Shown one piece after another: positions 1-9,111 of a stretch of DNA of 64,000 nucleotides (positions are counted from its first letter, which is position 1; each line of letters begins with the position of its first letter). The DNA comes from Chryseobacterium sp. MEBOG06 (lineage in GTDB: Bacteria > Bacteroidota > Bacteroidia > Flavobacteriales > Weeksellaceae): assembly GCF_021869765.1 (NCBI RefSeq), contig NZ_CP084580.1, positions 2,108,001-2,172,000 of the forward strand, written 5' to 3'. Under the pieces are notes generated by a model that had not been told where the DNA came from, made no database searches, and saw only the letters and a list, made by a program, of their open reading frames with translations. The position numbers and the translations under genes were made by a program.

Positions 1-216
1 AAATTAGTTCAGATAGGATATACTTTATCTAAAGATGCTGCGAAAACTATTGGTGCTTCAAAAATTAGATTATATGTGACTGGGGAAAACCTTGTTACTT
101 TCACAAAATACACTGGTTATGATCCTGAAATTGCAGGCGCGGATACATTTGGTATAGACAGAGCTTTTTATCCACAGGCAAGAACTTTTCTTTTTGGAGC
201 TAATGTTCAATTTTAA
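1..216 (+). CDS. SusC/RagA-family TonB-dependent outer-membrane transporter, C-terminal end only
   Basis: The window opens inside a reading frame that ends at a TAA at 214-216, so only the last 71 residues are seen. They contain the segment RLYVTGENLVTFTKYTGYDP followed by FYPQARTFLFGANVQF and a terminal Phe, the usual end of SusC-type beta-barrels, where the last strand closes the barrel and a C-terminal aromatic residue is recognised by the Bam machinery. A SusD gene starts 11 nt downstream, the standard SusC-SusD order. By family knowledge it would import oligosaccharides across the outer membrane together with SusD. The start, plug and N-terminal domain lie outside the window. Confidence 0.93.
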   Translation, partial: KLVQIGYTLSKDAAKTIGASKIRLYVTGENLVTFTKYTGYDPEIAGADTFGIDRAFYPQARTFLFGANVQF

Positions 217-227
217 TTGTTAAAAAA

Positions 228-1766
228 ATGAAAAATAAAAGATTTATATATAAAAGTTTATCAGTTTTATTCCTTGCAGGTATTAGTTTTGGGGCTGTAT
301 CCTGCGATAGAGGTAATCTGGAAGATGTAAAAAATACAGGAACTTTCGATACTAGTAACTATTTTCAGAATGAAGAGCAGGCATTTGGAGGATTAGTGGC
401 AACTTATGATATGCTTAGAAAATATTCCGGTGGATTTGAAAATATGGTCACCTTCTTTAATGGGGCATCTGATGATTTCTACTCAGGCGGAGGCAATTCT
501 TCAGATGGTGCAGGAATTCAGGGGTTTTCCAATTATTCAATCAATCCCATTATTATGCCACTCAGTTATTGGAAAGACTATTATCAGGGTATTACAAAGG
601 CAAACCTTCTTTTGGAAAGGCTTCCCGCTATAAATATGAATGATCAGAACAAAAAAAGATTTACAGCAGAGGCAAAAGTTTTAAGATCATTATATTATTT
701 TGAATTGCTAAGAATGTTCAAAAATATCCCTCTAATTCTGAAGACTTTTAAGTACGACGACGATTATTACAATATTCCTCAGGCAAAACCTGAAGCTGTT
801 TATGCTCAGATAGAAGAAGATATCTTGGCTGCTATCAATGATCTTCCTGTAACAACAACAGTCCCTTCAGAGAAAGGAAGAATTACCCAGGGGACAGCAA
901 GAGCTATTTTGGGGAAAATTTATTTATACGATAAAAAAAATACTGAAGCCGCTGCTCAGTTTGAAATGGTAAACGGCGTACCGGGCCAGACAAGCCAGTA
1001 TGGTTATAAACTGGTAAGCAATTTTGCAGATTTATGGAAAGTAGATAATAAATTCACTACAGAATCTGTCCTTGAAGTGATGCATACCAATGTAAGTAAT
1101 GCAGATTGGCCTTTCTGGGGGACCGGAAAGGACGAGGGAAATTCTATCAATGTGATGTTAGGCATTAAGTCTTATGGACGTGTAGCCAATGTTCCTAATA
1201 ATGATGCTCCGGATCTTTATGCAAGTTGGGGGTTCAACCCTGTTACGGATGATCTGTTTAACTTTATGCAGGGAGATCCCCGTCTGGATGCTACCATATT
1301 TAATGGTAAAAAATTCAAGACCGAAGGTAAAATTACCTATTCTCCGGGGTATAAAGACACAGGATATTTCTTAAACAAATATTTACCAAGAAATGCAGAC
1401 AAATCTAATCTTCCGGGACCTACAGAGCTAAACTTTCGTCAAAATTATATTGCGATAAGACTGGCAGATACCTACCTGATGGAAGCAGAAGCACTAGGAG
1501 GCGCCGGAGGAAGAGCTCAGGCATTATTGGATGCGGTAAGAGCTAGAGTAGGCCTTGCATCAGTTCCTGTTTCTATCCAGGCGATCAAAGATGAAAGAAG
1601 AAGAGAATTGGCGGGAGAAGGTCACAGATGGTTTGATTTGGTTCGATGGGGTGATGCATCAGCAAAATTGGGATCAAGAGGATTTATAACTGGTAAGAAC
1701 GAAATTCTGCCTATTCCTTTCAATGAAATGCAAAATACAGCTTTAATCCAAAACCCAGGTTACTAA
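228..1766 (+). CDS. SusD/RagB-family glycan-binding outer-membrane lipoprotein
   Basis: This 512-residue protein starts with a lipoprotein signal (hydrophobic core, lipobox GAVSC, lipidated Cys26). The rest matches the SusD/RagB pattern: an N-terminal segment with NYFQNEEQAFGGL, helical TPR-like repeats, and a C-terminal block with RLADTYLMEAEAL and RRRELAGEGHRWFDLVRWGD, typical of the RagB/SusD domain. Length is normal for the family. SusD proteins cap the SusC barrel and hold oligosaccharide at the cell surface. The neighbouring GH30, GH3 and GH16 genes suggest that the ligand is a beta-glucan (inference). The next gene begins 3 nt after the stop, so the two are almost certainly co-transcribed. 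Confidence 0.95.
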   Translation: MKNKRFIYKSLSVLFLAGISFGAVSCDRGNLEDVKNTGTFDTSNYFQNEEQAFGGLVATYDMLRKYSGGFENMVTFFNGASDDFYSGGGNSSDGAGIQGFSNYSINPIIMPLSYWKDYYQGITKANLLLERLPAINMNDQNKKRFTAEAKVLRSLYYFELLRMFKNIPLILKTFKYDDDYYNIPQAKPEAVYAQIEEDILAAINDLPVTTTVPSEKGRITQGTARAILGKIYLYDKKNTEAAAQFEMVNGVPGQTSQYGYKLVSNFADLWKVDNKFTTESVLEVMHTNVSNADWPFWGTGKDEGNSINVMLGIKSYGRVANVPNNDAPDLYASWGFNPVTDDLFNFMQGDPRLDATIFNGKKFKTEGKITYSPGYKDTGYFLNKYLPRNADKSNLPGPTELNFRQNYIAIRLADTYLMEAEALGGAGGRAQALLDAVRARVGLASVPVSIQAIKDERRRELAGEGHRWFDLVRWGDASAKLGSRGFITGKNEILPIPFNEMQNTALIQNPGY

Positions 1767-1769
1767 CAC

Positions 1770-3194
1770 ATGAAGTTTCACAACTTATATAGTTTCTTTA
1801 GAGGTGCCGCACTACTTAGTGGTGTGGCCCTTTTTCCTTTATCATGCACATCAGTTGCTTCTGATAAGGGAAATGAAGTCCAGTATTGGCTTACAAAAGG
1901 CGATGAAAGCGTAAAATTACAATTGCAGGCTCCGGTTAAATTTACAAATATTTCCAACAACCTTCAGAATATTGAAATAGATGATCATCAGAAGTTTCAA
2001 TATGTTGATGGCTTCGGATATACATTAACAGGAGGAAGTGTAGAAGTGATCAACACATTGTCACCAGCCAAAAGAAAAGCGTTACTTAGAGAACTTTTTG
2101 GGAATGATAAAAACTCAATCTCTATCAGCTATTTAAGATTAAGCATTGGAGCTTCTGATCTTGACGGTGAAGTGTTTTCATATGATGACCTGCCTGAAGG
2201 ACAAACTGATGCCTCACTATCAAAATTCAGTTTAGAAAAAGATAAAGCTCTGATTTCGATGCTGAAAGAGATTTTAGCGATCAATCCAGATATCAAAATC
2301 ATTGCAGCGCCTTGGTCAGCACCTGTCTGGATGAAAGACAATGGTAAATCCAAAGGCGGAAGCTTAAAACCTGAGTTCTACGGAACATACGCCAATTATT
2401 TTGTAAAGTATATTCAGGGAATGAAAAAAGAAGGCATTATCATCGATGCAGTCACTCCTCAGAATGAACCTTTACATCCGGGTAATAATCCTAGTCTTTA
2501 TATGCCTTCTGCGCAACAGGGAGATTTTATTAAAAATCACTTAGGACCTGTTTTTAAAACAAATAATATCAGAACAAAGATTGTTGTATACGATCACAAC
2601 TGCAACAAGCCTGAATACGCGATTGATATTTTGAAAGATGCCAAAGCCAATCAGTATATAGACGGATCTGCATTTCATTTATATGAAGGGGAAATATCAG
2701 CATTAAGTACTGTTCATAATGCTTTCCCGGATAAGAACTTATATTTCACAGAACAATGGACAGGCTCAAAAGGAACCTTTCAGGAAGATCTGAACTGGCA
2801 TACCAAAAACGTAATCATTGGTTCAATGAGGAACTGGAGTAAAACTGCTTTAGAATGGAATCTGGCCAATGATTCAAAATACGGACCTCACACAGACGGT
2901 GGTTGTACTGAATGTAAAGGGGCTGTCACCATTTCAGACAGTGAAAACTTCACAAGAAATGTTGCTTATTATATTATTGCCCACGCTTCTAAGTTTGTAC
3001 CTGCCGGCTCCCAGCGTATTGCCTCTTCACAAACTGGAAATCTTTCAACAGCTGCTTTTAAGACTCAATCTGGGAAAATAATAGTAATTGTTCAGAACGA
3101 TAATAAAGCAGATGAGAATTTTAATATTAAATTTGCCGGAAAAACCGCTGTAGTAAGAATTTCAGGACATTCGGCAGCAACTTATATTTTTTAA
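1770..3194 (+). CDS. GH30 family glycoside hydrolase, lipoprotein (probable beta-1,6-glucanase or glucosylceramidase-like)
   Basis: 474 residues with a lipobox PLSC (Cys26), so probably anchored at the cell surface or in the periplasm. The body is a GH30 (clan A) TIM barrel. FGYTLTGG near the N-terminus, PWSAPVWMKDNG in the middle, QNEP giving the acid/base Glu233, and FTEQWTG giving the nucleophile Glu328 fit the family's two-glutamate retaining mechanism. A C-terminal beta domain ends in SAATYIF. In Bacteroidetes loci GH30 enzymes often cut beta-1,6-glucan, which fits the GH3 and GH16 neighbours. The exact subfamily cannot be settled by eye. It starts 3 nt after susD. Confidence 0.9.
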   Translation: MKFHNLYSFFRGAALLSGVALFPLSCTSVASDKGNEVQYWLTKGDESVKLQLQAPVKFTNISNNLQNIEIDDHQKFQYVDGFGYTLTGGSVEVINTLSPAKRKALLRELFGNDKNSISISYLRLSIGASDLDGEVFSYDDLPEGQTDASLSKFSLEKDKALISMLKEILAINPDIKIIAAPWSAPVWMKDNGKSKGGSLKPEFYGTYANYFVKYIQGMKKEGIIIDAVTPQNEPLHPGNNPSLYMPSAQQGDFIKNHLGPVFKTNNIRTKIVVYDHNCNKPEYAIDILKDAKANQYIDGSAFHLYEGEISALSTVHNAFPDKNLYFTEQWTGSKGTFQEDLNWHTKNVIIGSMRNWSKTALEWNLANDSKYGPHTDGGCTECKGAVTISDSENFTRNVAYYIIAHASKFVPAGSQRIASSQTGNLSTAAFKTQSGKIIVIVQNDNKADENFNIKFAGKTAVVRISGHSAATYIF

Positions 3195-3203
3195 ACTTTT
3201 GAT

Positions 3204-5426
3204 ATGAAAAGAGCATATTTTTTACTCGCATTTTCAACATTTGGTATGAATGCCTACGGACAAAAAACAGTAGATCAGAAAGTGGCAGAACTGCTTTCTC
3301 AAATGACACTGGAAGAAAAAGTAGGGCAGATGGTGCAGTACAGCGGATTTGAATATGCTACCGGACCTCAGCATTCCAATTCGGCCGCAGTTCTGGAAGA
3401 AATAAAAAAAGGAAAAGTAGGCTCTATGCTGAACGTTGCCGGAGCTGAAGAAACCAAAGCTTTCCAGAAATTAGCTGCTCAGTCAAGGCTTAAAATTCCT
3501 TTGTTGTTTGGACAGGATGTTATCCATGGCTACCGGACAACATTTCCGGTAAACCTGGGGCAGGCAGCGAGCTGGGATTTGAGAATGATAGAGAAATCAG
3601 AGAGAATAGCTGCTACAGAGGCTTCTGCTTACGGTATTCACTGGACTTTTGCTCCTATGGTAGACATTGCCAGAGACCCGAGATGGGGTAGAGTAATGGA
3701 AGGTTCCGGAGAAGATACCTATCTGGGTACTAAAATAGGTTTGGCAAGAATCAAAGGATTTCAAGGGAAGGGCTTAGGAAACATTGATGCTGTGATGGCC
3801 TGTGCAAAACATTTCGCAGCCTATGGAGCAGCAGTGGGCGGAAGAGACTACAATTCGGTTGATATGAGCCTCAGGCAGCTGAATGAAACCTATCTTCCTC
3901 CTTTCAAAGCCGCAGCAGAAGCAGGTGTCGCTACTTTTATGAACTCTTTCAATGATATCAACGGAATTCCGGCTACGGCCAGTAAGTATCTCCAGAGAGA
4001 TCTTTTGAAAGGAAAATGGAATTATAAAGGATTTGTTGTTTCAGACTGGGGAAGCATAGGGGAAATGATTCCTCACGGCTATGCTAAAGATGCAGGTGAA
4101 GCCGCTGAAAGGGCAATTTTTGGCGGAAGTGATATGGATATGGAAAGCCGTGTATATATTGCAGAACTTCCAAAACTGGCCAAAGAAGGAAAAGTAGATC
4201 TTAAACTGATAGATGATGCAGCAGGAAGAATTTTAACCAAAAAATTCGAAATGGGACTTTTTGATGATCCTTACAGATTCAGTAATGAGAAAAGACAGAA
4301 AGAACAGACCGATAATCTGGAAAACAGGAAATTCGGAAGAGAATTTGGCTCAAAAAGCATTGTTCTTCTTAAAAATCAGGGAAATATACTGCCGCTTTCA
4401 AAAACAGTAAAAACTGTTGCTTTGATAGGCCCTTTTGGAAAAGAAACAGTGGCTAATCACGGATTCTGGTCGATAGCTTTTAAAGATGATAACCAAAGAA
4501 TTGTATCACAGTTTGATGGAATTAAAAACCAGCTTGATAAAAACTCCACTTTATTATATGCAAAGGGTTGTAACGTTGATGATCAGGATAAAACTTTATT
4601 TGCGGAAGCCGTAGAAACTGCAAAAAAAGCAGATGTGGTAATTATGACTTTAGGAGAAGGCCATGCGATGAGTGGTGAAGCCAAAAGCAGAAGTAATATT
4701 GGCTTTTCCGGGGTTCAGGAAGACCTGTTGGTAGAAATTGCAAAAACAGGAAAACCTATTGTCCTGATGATCAATGCAGGAAGACCTTTGATTTTCAATT
4801 GGGCAGCGGATCATACTCCGGCTATCATTTATACATGGTGGCTGGGAACTGAAGCGGGAAATTCTATTGCCGATGTTCTCTTTGGAACCGTGAATCCGGG
4901 AGGAAAACTTCCCATGAGTTTTCCAAGAACTGAAGGGCAGATTCCGGTTTATTACAATCATTATAATACAGGAAGACCTGCGAAAAATAATACGGACAGG
5001 AATTATGTTTCAGCCTATATAGATCTTGATAACGATCCGAAATTTCCCTTCGGTTACGGTTTAAGCTATACAGATTTTAAATATTCCGATATGATTTTAA
5101 ACTCAACAAATCTTAAAGGAAATCAGAAGCTTAACATCAGTGTTACAGTTTCCAACACGGGTCAATATGACGGTGATGAGGTAGTACAGCTTTACATCAG
5201 AGATCTTTTTGGAAAAGTAGTAAGACCGGTAAAAGAACTGAAAGGGTTTGAAAAAATATTTATCAAAAAAGGAGAAAGTAAAAAAATTGATTTTACATTA
5301 ACCCCAGAAGACCTCAAATTCTTTGATGAGGATCTGAATTTTGACTGGGAAGGGGGAGAATTCGATATTATGGTCGGAACCAACTCCCAGAATGTGCAGA
5401 CTAAAAGAATTAATTGGGTGAAGTAA
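3204..5426 (+). CDS. bglX: GH3 family beta-glucosidase (BglX-like), secreted
   Basis: 740 residues with a Sec signal peptide ending near AYGQ (residues 16-20), so periplasmic or secreted. Domain order is standard: a TIM barrel (about 25-350) with the KHFAAYGA substrate-binding region and VVSDWGS carrying the nucleophile Asp281, an alpha/beta sandwich (about 380-600) with GEGHAMSGEA, and a C-terminal fibronectin III-like domain (about 640-735). BglX-type enzymes release glucose from the non-reducing end of beta-linked gluco-oligosaccharides, so this is probably the last hydrolysis step of the locus. It follows the GH30 gene by 9 nt; the next gene is 80 nt away with no clear terminator. The symbol is by resemblance. 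Confidence 0.92.
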   Translation: MKRAYFLLAFSTFGMNAYGQKTVDQKVAELLSQMTLEEKVGQMVQYSGFEYATGPQHSNSAAVLEEIKKGKVGSMLNVAGAEETKAFQKLAAQSRLKIPLLFGQDVIHGYRTTFPVNLGQAASWDLRMIEKSERIAATEASAYGIHWTFAPMVDIARDPRWGRVMEGSGEDTYLGTKIGLARIKGFQGKGLGNIDAVMACAKHFAAYGAAVGGRDYNSVDMSLRQLNETYLPPFKAAAEAGVATFMNSFNDINGIPATASKYLQRDLLKGKWNYKGFVVSDWGSIGEMIPHGYAKDAGEAAERAIFGGSDMDMESRVYIAELPKLAKEGKVDLKLIDDAAGRILTKKFEMGLFDDPYRFSNEKRQKEQTDNLENRKFGREFGSKSIVLLKNQGNILPLSKTVKTVALIGPFGKETVANHGFWSIAFKDDNQRIVSQFDGIKNQLDKNSTLLYAKGCNVDDQDKTLFAEAVETAKKADVVIMTLGEGHAMSGEAKSRSNIGFSGVQEDLLVEIAKTGKPIVLMINAGRPLIFNWAADHTPAIIYTWWLGTEAGNSIADVLFGTVNPGGKLPMSFPRTEGQIPVYYNHYNTGRPAKNNTDRNYVSAYIDLDNDPKFPFGYGLSYTDFKYSDMILNSTNLKGNQKLNISVTVSNTGQYDGDEVVQLYIRDLFGKVVRPVKELKGFEKIFIKKGESKKIDFTLTPEDLKFFDEDLNFDWEGGEFDIMVGTNSQNVQTKRINWVK

Positions 5427-5506
5427 ATAGTCGAAAGGGCTGGTTTTGGGCCGCCATATATAAAAAAGATAAAATGCTTTAGTTAAAATCTGATAATCAT
5501 AATAAC

Positions 5507-6316
5507 ATGAAAAATAAACTCCGGAATACCATCCAGTTTTGTGCAGCTGCAATAGTAGTACTGTCAGCTGTAAACTGTGCTTCAAACAAGGCAGATTCTG
5601 CAAGAAAACTGATATGGAGTGATGAGTTTAATGGAAAAGGGCTTCCGGATTCATTAAAATGGAATTATGACGTAGGGGGCAGCGGTTATGGAAACAGTGA
5701 AGCTCAGTTTTACACAAAAGACAGGCTTGAAAATGCCAGAATGGAAAACGGTAATCTTGTTATTGAGGCCAGAAAAGAAAACTGGGACAATAATAAATAT
5801 ACTTCAGCAAGGCTTTTAACCAAGGGTAAATTTTCTTTTCAGTATGGAACCATAGAAGTCAGGGCAAAGCTTCCGAAAGGCCGTGGAACATGGCCGGCGA
5901 TATGGATGATGAGCGAAAAGATGAAGAAATGGCCGGATGATGGTGAACTGGATATCATGGAACATGTGGGTTTTAATCAGGGTTATATTCATGCATCAGT
6001 GCATACCAAAAAATATAATCATATCAAGGGAACACAGAAAACAGATACTCTTTTTGTAAAAGATGTAAGCGAGAAGTTTCATGTGTATAAAGCAGACTGG
6101 ACGCCGGAAAAAATAGAGGTTTATATAGACGATCAGAAATTTTTTACCTATGAGAATAAAGAAAAAACCTACGAGGCATGGCCATTTGATCAGCCTTATT
6201 TTATCATTTTGAACCTTGCAGTTGGTGGTTTCTGGGGCGGAAAAGAGGGAATTGATGATCAGATTTTTCCACAAAAGTATTATATAGACTACGTAAGAGT
6301 CTATCAAAATAAATAA
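5507..6316 (+). CDS. GH16 family endo-beta-glucanase (laminarinase-like) lipoprotein
   Basis: 269 residues. The N-terminus is a lipoprotein signal with Cys24 (SAVNC). The mature part is a single GH16 jelly roll: WSDEFNGKGLPDSLKW at the start, GTWPAIWMM before the active site, and the catalytic strand GELDIMEHVG with Glu147, Asp149 and Glu152 in the E-x-D-x-x-E arrangement. The extra residue in the motif is the form typical of laminarinases and other beta-1,3-glucanases rather than lichenases. The C-terminus reaches the usual IDYVRVYQ strand. As an endo-acting surface enzyme it would produce oligosaccharides for the SusCD pair. Laminarin-type specificity is inferred from sequence and neighbours. 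Confidence 0.92.
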   Translation: MKNKLRNTIQFCAAAIVVLSAVNCASNKADSARKLIWSDEFNGKGLPDSLKWNYDVGGSGYGNSEAQFYTKDRLENARMENGNLVIEARKENWDNNKYTSARLLTKGKFSFQYGTIEVRAKLPKGRGTWPAIWMMSEKMKKWPDDGELDIMEHVGFNQGYIHASVHTKKYNHIKGTQKTDTLFVKDVSEKFHVYKADWTPEKIEVYIDDQKFFTYENKEKTYEAWPFDQPYFIILNLAVGGFWGGKEGIDDQIFPQKYYIDYVRVYQNK

Positions 6317-6355
6317 TGAAATAGAGGACAATGAGTCCGGAAATAGAAAGAAATT

Positions 6356-7795
6356 ATGAGAAAACTAATTGTAAGTTGTTTTGTAGTAGGCGTTGTCGTC
6401 AATGTCAGTGGCCAGAATTACTGGAAGAAAAATGCAGGAAAAACAGCTAAGGTAATCCTTACCAACTCCAAAGTAAATGAAAAGATGGTGGACAAAGGCG
6501 CAGTAAAGTTTGAGCAGTTTGGACAGCCCAAAGAAACAGAAGCCTGTATTTTTGTAGCTCCTAATTTTAAATATCAGAAACTGATAGGTATTGGAGGTGC
6601 TATTACAGATGCTTCTGCAGAAACCTTTTATAAGATGCCAAAGAACAAACAGAAAGAAATCCTGGACGCTTACTTTGGTAAAAACGGATTGGGTTATACT
6701 GTTGTCCGTACCAATATGAATTCATGTGATTTCTCTAGTGATTCCTATACTTATGTGGAAGATAATGACACCGCTCTGAAAACTTTCAACGTTGCACATG
6801 ATGAGAAATATAAGATCCCAATGATCAAGGAAGCACAGAAAGCGATAGGAAATAATTTTACATTTTATTTCTCTCCGTGGAGTCCGCCAGCCTGGATGAA
6901 GTCTAACAAAAGCTTATACAAAGGTGGAAGACTGGAAAATCAGTATTACCAGACCTGGGCAGATTATTATATAAAATTCATTAAAGAATATGAAAAAAGA
7001 GGAATCAATGTCTGGGGATTAACCGTTCAGAATGAGCCAATGGCAACTCAGAGCTGGGAATCATGTATTTATACCGCTGAGGAAGAAGGTGAGTTCTTAA
7101 AAAAGAATCTCGGGCCTACACTTTGGAAAAACGGATATAAAGATAAACAGGTAATGATCTGGGATCACAACAGAGACCTGATCTATCAAAGAGCGACTAC
7201 AACTTTAAGCGATCCTGAAACGTCAAAATACGCCCACGGAATTGGTTATCACTGGTATGAAACCTGGAATAATAAAACTCAGCTTTTTGACAATTTAGCA
7301 GAAACACACAGAGCTTTTCCGGATAAATTTCTGGCTTTTACTGAAGGATGCAAAGAACAGTTTAGCATGGACAGGATTTATGATGTAAGCCTGGGAGAAC
7401 TGTACAGCAAAAATATGTTGAATGACTTCAATAAAGGAAATGCATTATGGACAGACTGGAATATCCTGCTGGATGAAACGGGTGGTCCCAATCATAAAGG
7501 AAATTTCTGCTTTGCACCGATTATTGCCGATACCAAAACAGGAGAAGTCTTTTATACCTATGAATATTATTATATAGGCCATGTTTCAAAGTACATTAAA
7601 CCCAATGCTCAGAGAATTGGAAGTTCTTCCAACAGAGCTGCTTTAACATCTTCTGCTTTTATGAATGAAAACGGGCAACTGGTAACGGTCATTATGAATG
7701 ATTCAGAAAATGATATCGAAACAAATCTCTGGATAGAAGGGATGGCAGCTAAATTAACAGCGCCTGCACATTCTATACAGACCGTAATTTTATAA
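6356..7795 (+). CDS. GH30 family glycoside hydrolase, second copy, secreted
   Basis: 479 residues with a signal peptide ending near VSGQ (about residue 20) and no lipobox Cys, unlike the first GH30. Motifs are IGGAITDASAETF, FSPWSPPAWMKSN, LTVQNEP with acid/base Glu227 and FTEGC with nucleophile Glu330, plus HGIGYHWYETW. It resembles glucosylceramidase-type GH30 more closely than the gene at 1770 does. The two GH30 proteins are clearly different, so this is not a recent duplication; they may act on different linkages or in different compartments (inference). It is the last gene of the locus and is followed by a strong hairpin. Confidence 0.9.
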   Translation: MRKLIVSCFVVGVVVNVSGQNYWKKNAGKTAKVILTNSKVNEKMVDKGAVKFEQFGQPKETEACIFVAPNFKYQKLIGIGGAITDASAETFYKMPKNKQKEILDAYFGKNGLGYTVVRTNMNSCDFSSDSYTYVEDNDTALKTFNVAHDEKYKIPMIKEAQKAIGNNFTFYFSPWSPPAWMKSNKSLYKGGRLENQYYQTWADYYIKFIKEYEKRGINVWGLTVQNEPMATQSWESCIYTAEEEGEFLKKNLGPTLWKNGYKDKQVMIWDHNRDLIYQRATTTLSDPETSKYAHGIGYHWYETWNNKTQLFDNLAETHRAFPDKFLAFTEGCKEQFSMDRIYDVSLGELYSKNMLNDFNKGNALWTDWNILLDETGGPNHKGNFCFAPIIADTKTGEVFYTYEYYYIGHVSKYIKPNAQRIGSSSNRAALTSSAFMNENGQLVTVIMNDSENDIETNLWIEGMAAKLTAPAHSIQTVIL

Positions 7796-7823
7796 CTTCA
7801 TATTAATATATTATTTTAACGAT

Positions 7824-7852
7824 CATCGGCGGGCTCTAAGAGCCCGCCGATG
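7824..7852. terminator. Bidirectional terminator between GH30 and fabI
   Basis: A perfect 13-bp GC-rich stem (CATCGGCGGGCTC and its complement) with a 3-nt loop TAA lies between the convergent GH30 and fabI genes. The T-run after it is weak on both strands, so termination rests mostly on stem strength. Confidence 0.8.
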
Positions 7853-7882
7853 TTGTTGTATTGAGAATGATCTTTTGAGAGA

Positions 7883-8692
7883 TTACTCAAGATCATATTT
7901 GCTGATTACTTTCTGAGTAACTCCTGAACTGCTGAAACCTCCATCGTGGAAAAGATTCTGCATCGTTACTTTTTTAGTCAGATCAGAGAAAAGAGTAACA
8001 CAGTAATCTGCGCACTCAAGAGCAGTGGCATTTCCAAGTGGAGACATATCCTCTGCATAACCCAGGAATCCTCCGAAACCTTTTACACCGCTACCGGCAG
8101 TAGTCATTGTAGGAGACTGAGAAACCGTATTTACACGTACTTTTCTTTCTCCCCAATAATTTCCGAAAGTTCTTGCGATACTTTCCAGATAAGCTTTGTT
8201 ATCAGACATATCATTATAGTCCGGGAAAGTTCTCTGAGCGGCAATATAGCTAAGAGCCAAAATACTTCCCCACTCATTCATGCAGTCTTTTTCCCAAGCC
8301 ACACGCATTACCTTATGGAAAGAAACCGCTGAAATATCCCAGCCTTTTTCCAACCAGTCATAATTCATTTCTGTATAATGTTTTCCTTTTCTTACATTTA
8401 CGGACATGCCTATAGAATGAAGGATAAAATCTATTTTGCCGAATTTTGCTGTTGCAGCATCAAAAAGTTTTTCAAGATCTTCTATAGATGTAGCATCTGC
8501 AGCGATCACTTCAGAACCGGTTTTTTCTGCTAAACCATTAAGTTCTCCCATTCTCAAAGCGATAGGTGCATTAGATAAGATGAACTCTGCACCTTCCTCA
8601 TGACATCTTTCAGCAACTTTCCATGCGATAGATTGTTCATTAAGGGCTCCAAATATAATCCCCTTTTTGCCTTTAAGTAAACCGTATGACAT
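7883..8692 (-). CDS. fabI: Enoyl-[acyl-carrier-protein] reductase (NADH) FabI
   Basis: 269 residues, an SDR-fold enzyme that reduces the trans-2 double bond of enoyl-ACP in the last step of each fatty acid elongation cycle. The N-terminus has GKKGIIFGALNEQSIAW, the FabI version of the nucleotide-binding loop. The active site is seen as Tyr159 and Lys166 (Y-x6-K in PDYNDMSDNK), with the second conserved tyrosine at 149 (LSYIAAQR). The C-terminus has the usual MSPLGN and LFHDGGFSSSGV segments. It stands alone, with its own -7 element 25 nt upstream of the start. The enzyme is the target of triclosan-type inhibitors in other bacteria. Confidence 0.95.
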   Translation of the reverse strand: MSYGLLKGKKGIIFGALNEQSIAWKVAERCHEEGAEFILSNAPIALRMGELNGLAEKTGSEVIAADATSIEDLEKLFDAATAKFGKIDFILHSIGMSVNVRKGKHYTEMNYDWLEKGWDISAVSFHKVMRVAWEKDCMNEWGSILALSYIAAQRTFPDYNDMSDNKAYLESIARTFGNYWGERKVRVNTVSQSPTMTTAGSGVKGFGGFLGYAEDMSPLGNATALECADYCVTLFSDLTKKVTMQNLFHDGGFSSSGVTQKVISKYDLE

Positions 8693-8716
8693 AATTTTTT
8701 AATGTTTATTGAAATA

Positions 8717-8724
8717 CAAATGTA
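8717..8724 (-). promoter_or_regulatory. fabI promoter -7 element
   Basis: On the minus strand TACATTTG matches the Bacteroidetes TAnnTTTG consensus. Nineteen nt further upstream an ATG replaces the usual TTG. The predicted leader is about 20 nt. Confidence 0.55.
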
Positions 8725-8750
8725 GCAATAATTGTGGTTATGACATAATA

Positions 8751-8784
8751 AAAATGGAGCCTTATCAATTTAAGACTCCATTTT
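8751..8784 (-). terminator. Terminator of the small LEA-like gene
   Basis: AAAATGGAG pairs with CTCCATTTT, followed inward by one mismatch and three more pairs. Read on the minus strand the hairpin is followed by TTTTTATTATG, so it ends transcription from the gene at 8812 before fabI. Confidence 0.7.
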
Positions 8785-8811
8785 CTTGAAAATATTTATA
8801 TGACTGAATTT

Positions 8812-9111
8812 TTAATTGGTTTTCTTGTTCCATTCTGCTTTTACATCCTCTGCAGCATCTTTAGTTTTTTCCCACGCTTCATCTGCTTTATCCTTAATGT
8901 CTTCCCAGGCATCCGATACATTAGCTTTTACCCTGTCTAGCCAGTCTTCCTGATTAGCTTCCTCATCATTGCTTCGCTTTTCATTGATATAATCCTTGGC
9001 TTTATCTGCCAATTCATTGATTTTCCATTTGGTTTTATCCGTTGCATTCTGTAAAGAATTTTCTACATTGTTTACTGCATTTTCCGCTTTGTTATAATCC
9101 GAATTGTTCAT
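8812..9111 (-). CDS. Small highly charged helical protein, LEA/YtxH-like
   Basis: 99 residues from the ATG at 9111 (MNNSDYNKAE). A longer frame reaching 9192 exists, but its extra 27 residues are unlike the charged helix that follows. The protein is one long amphipathic helix rich in Lys, Glu, Asp and Ala with repeated motifs such as DRVKANVSDAWEDIKDKADE and AWEKTKDAAEDVKAEW, close to the 11-residue pattern of LEA group 3 and YtxH-like stress proteins. No signal peptide or membrane segment is seen. A role in stress or desiccation protection is inference. It is transcribed alone and ends at a hairpin. Confidence 0.75.
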   Translation of the reverse strand: MNNSDYNKAENAVNNVENSLQNATDKTKWKINELADKAKDYINEKRSNDEEANQEDWLDRVKANVSDAWEDIKDKADEAWEKTKDAAEDVKAEWNKKTN

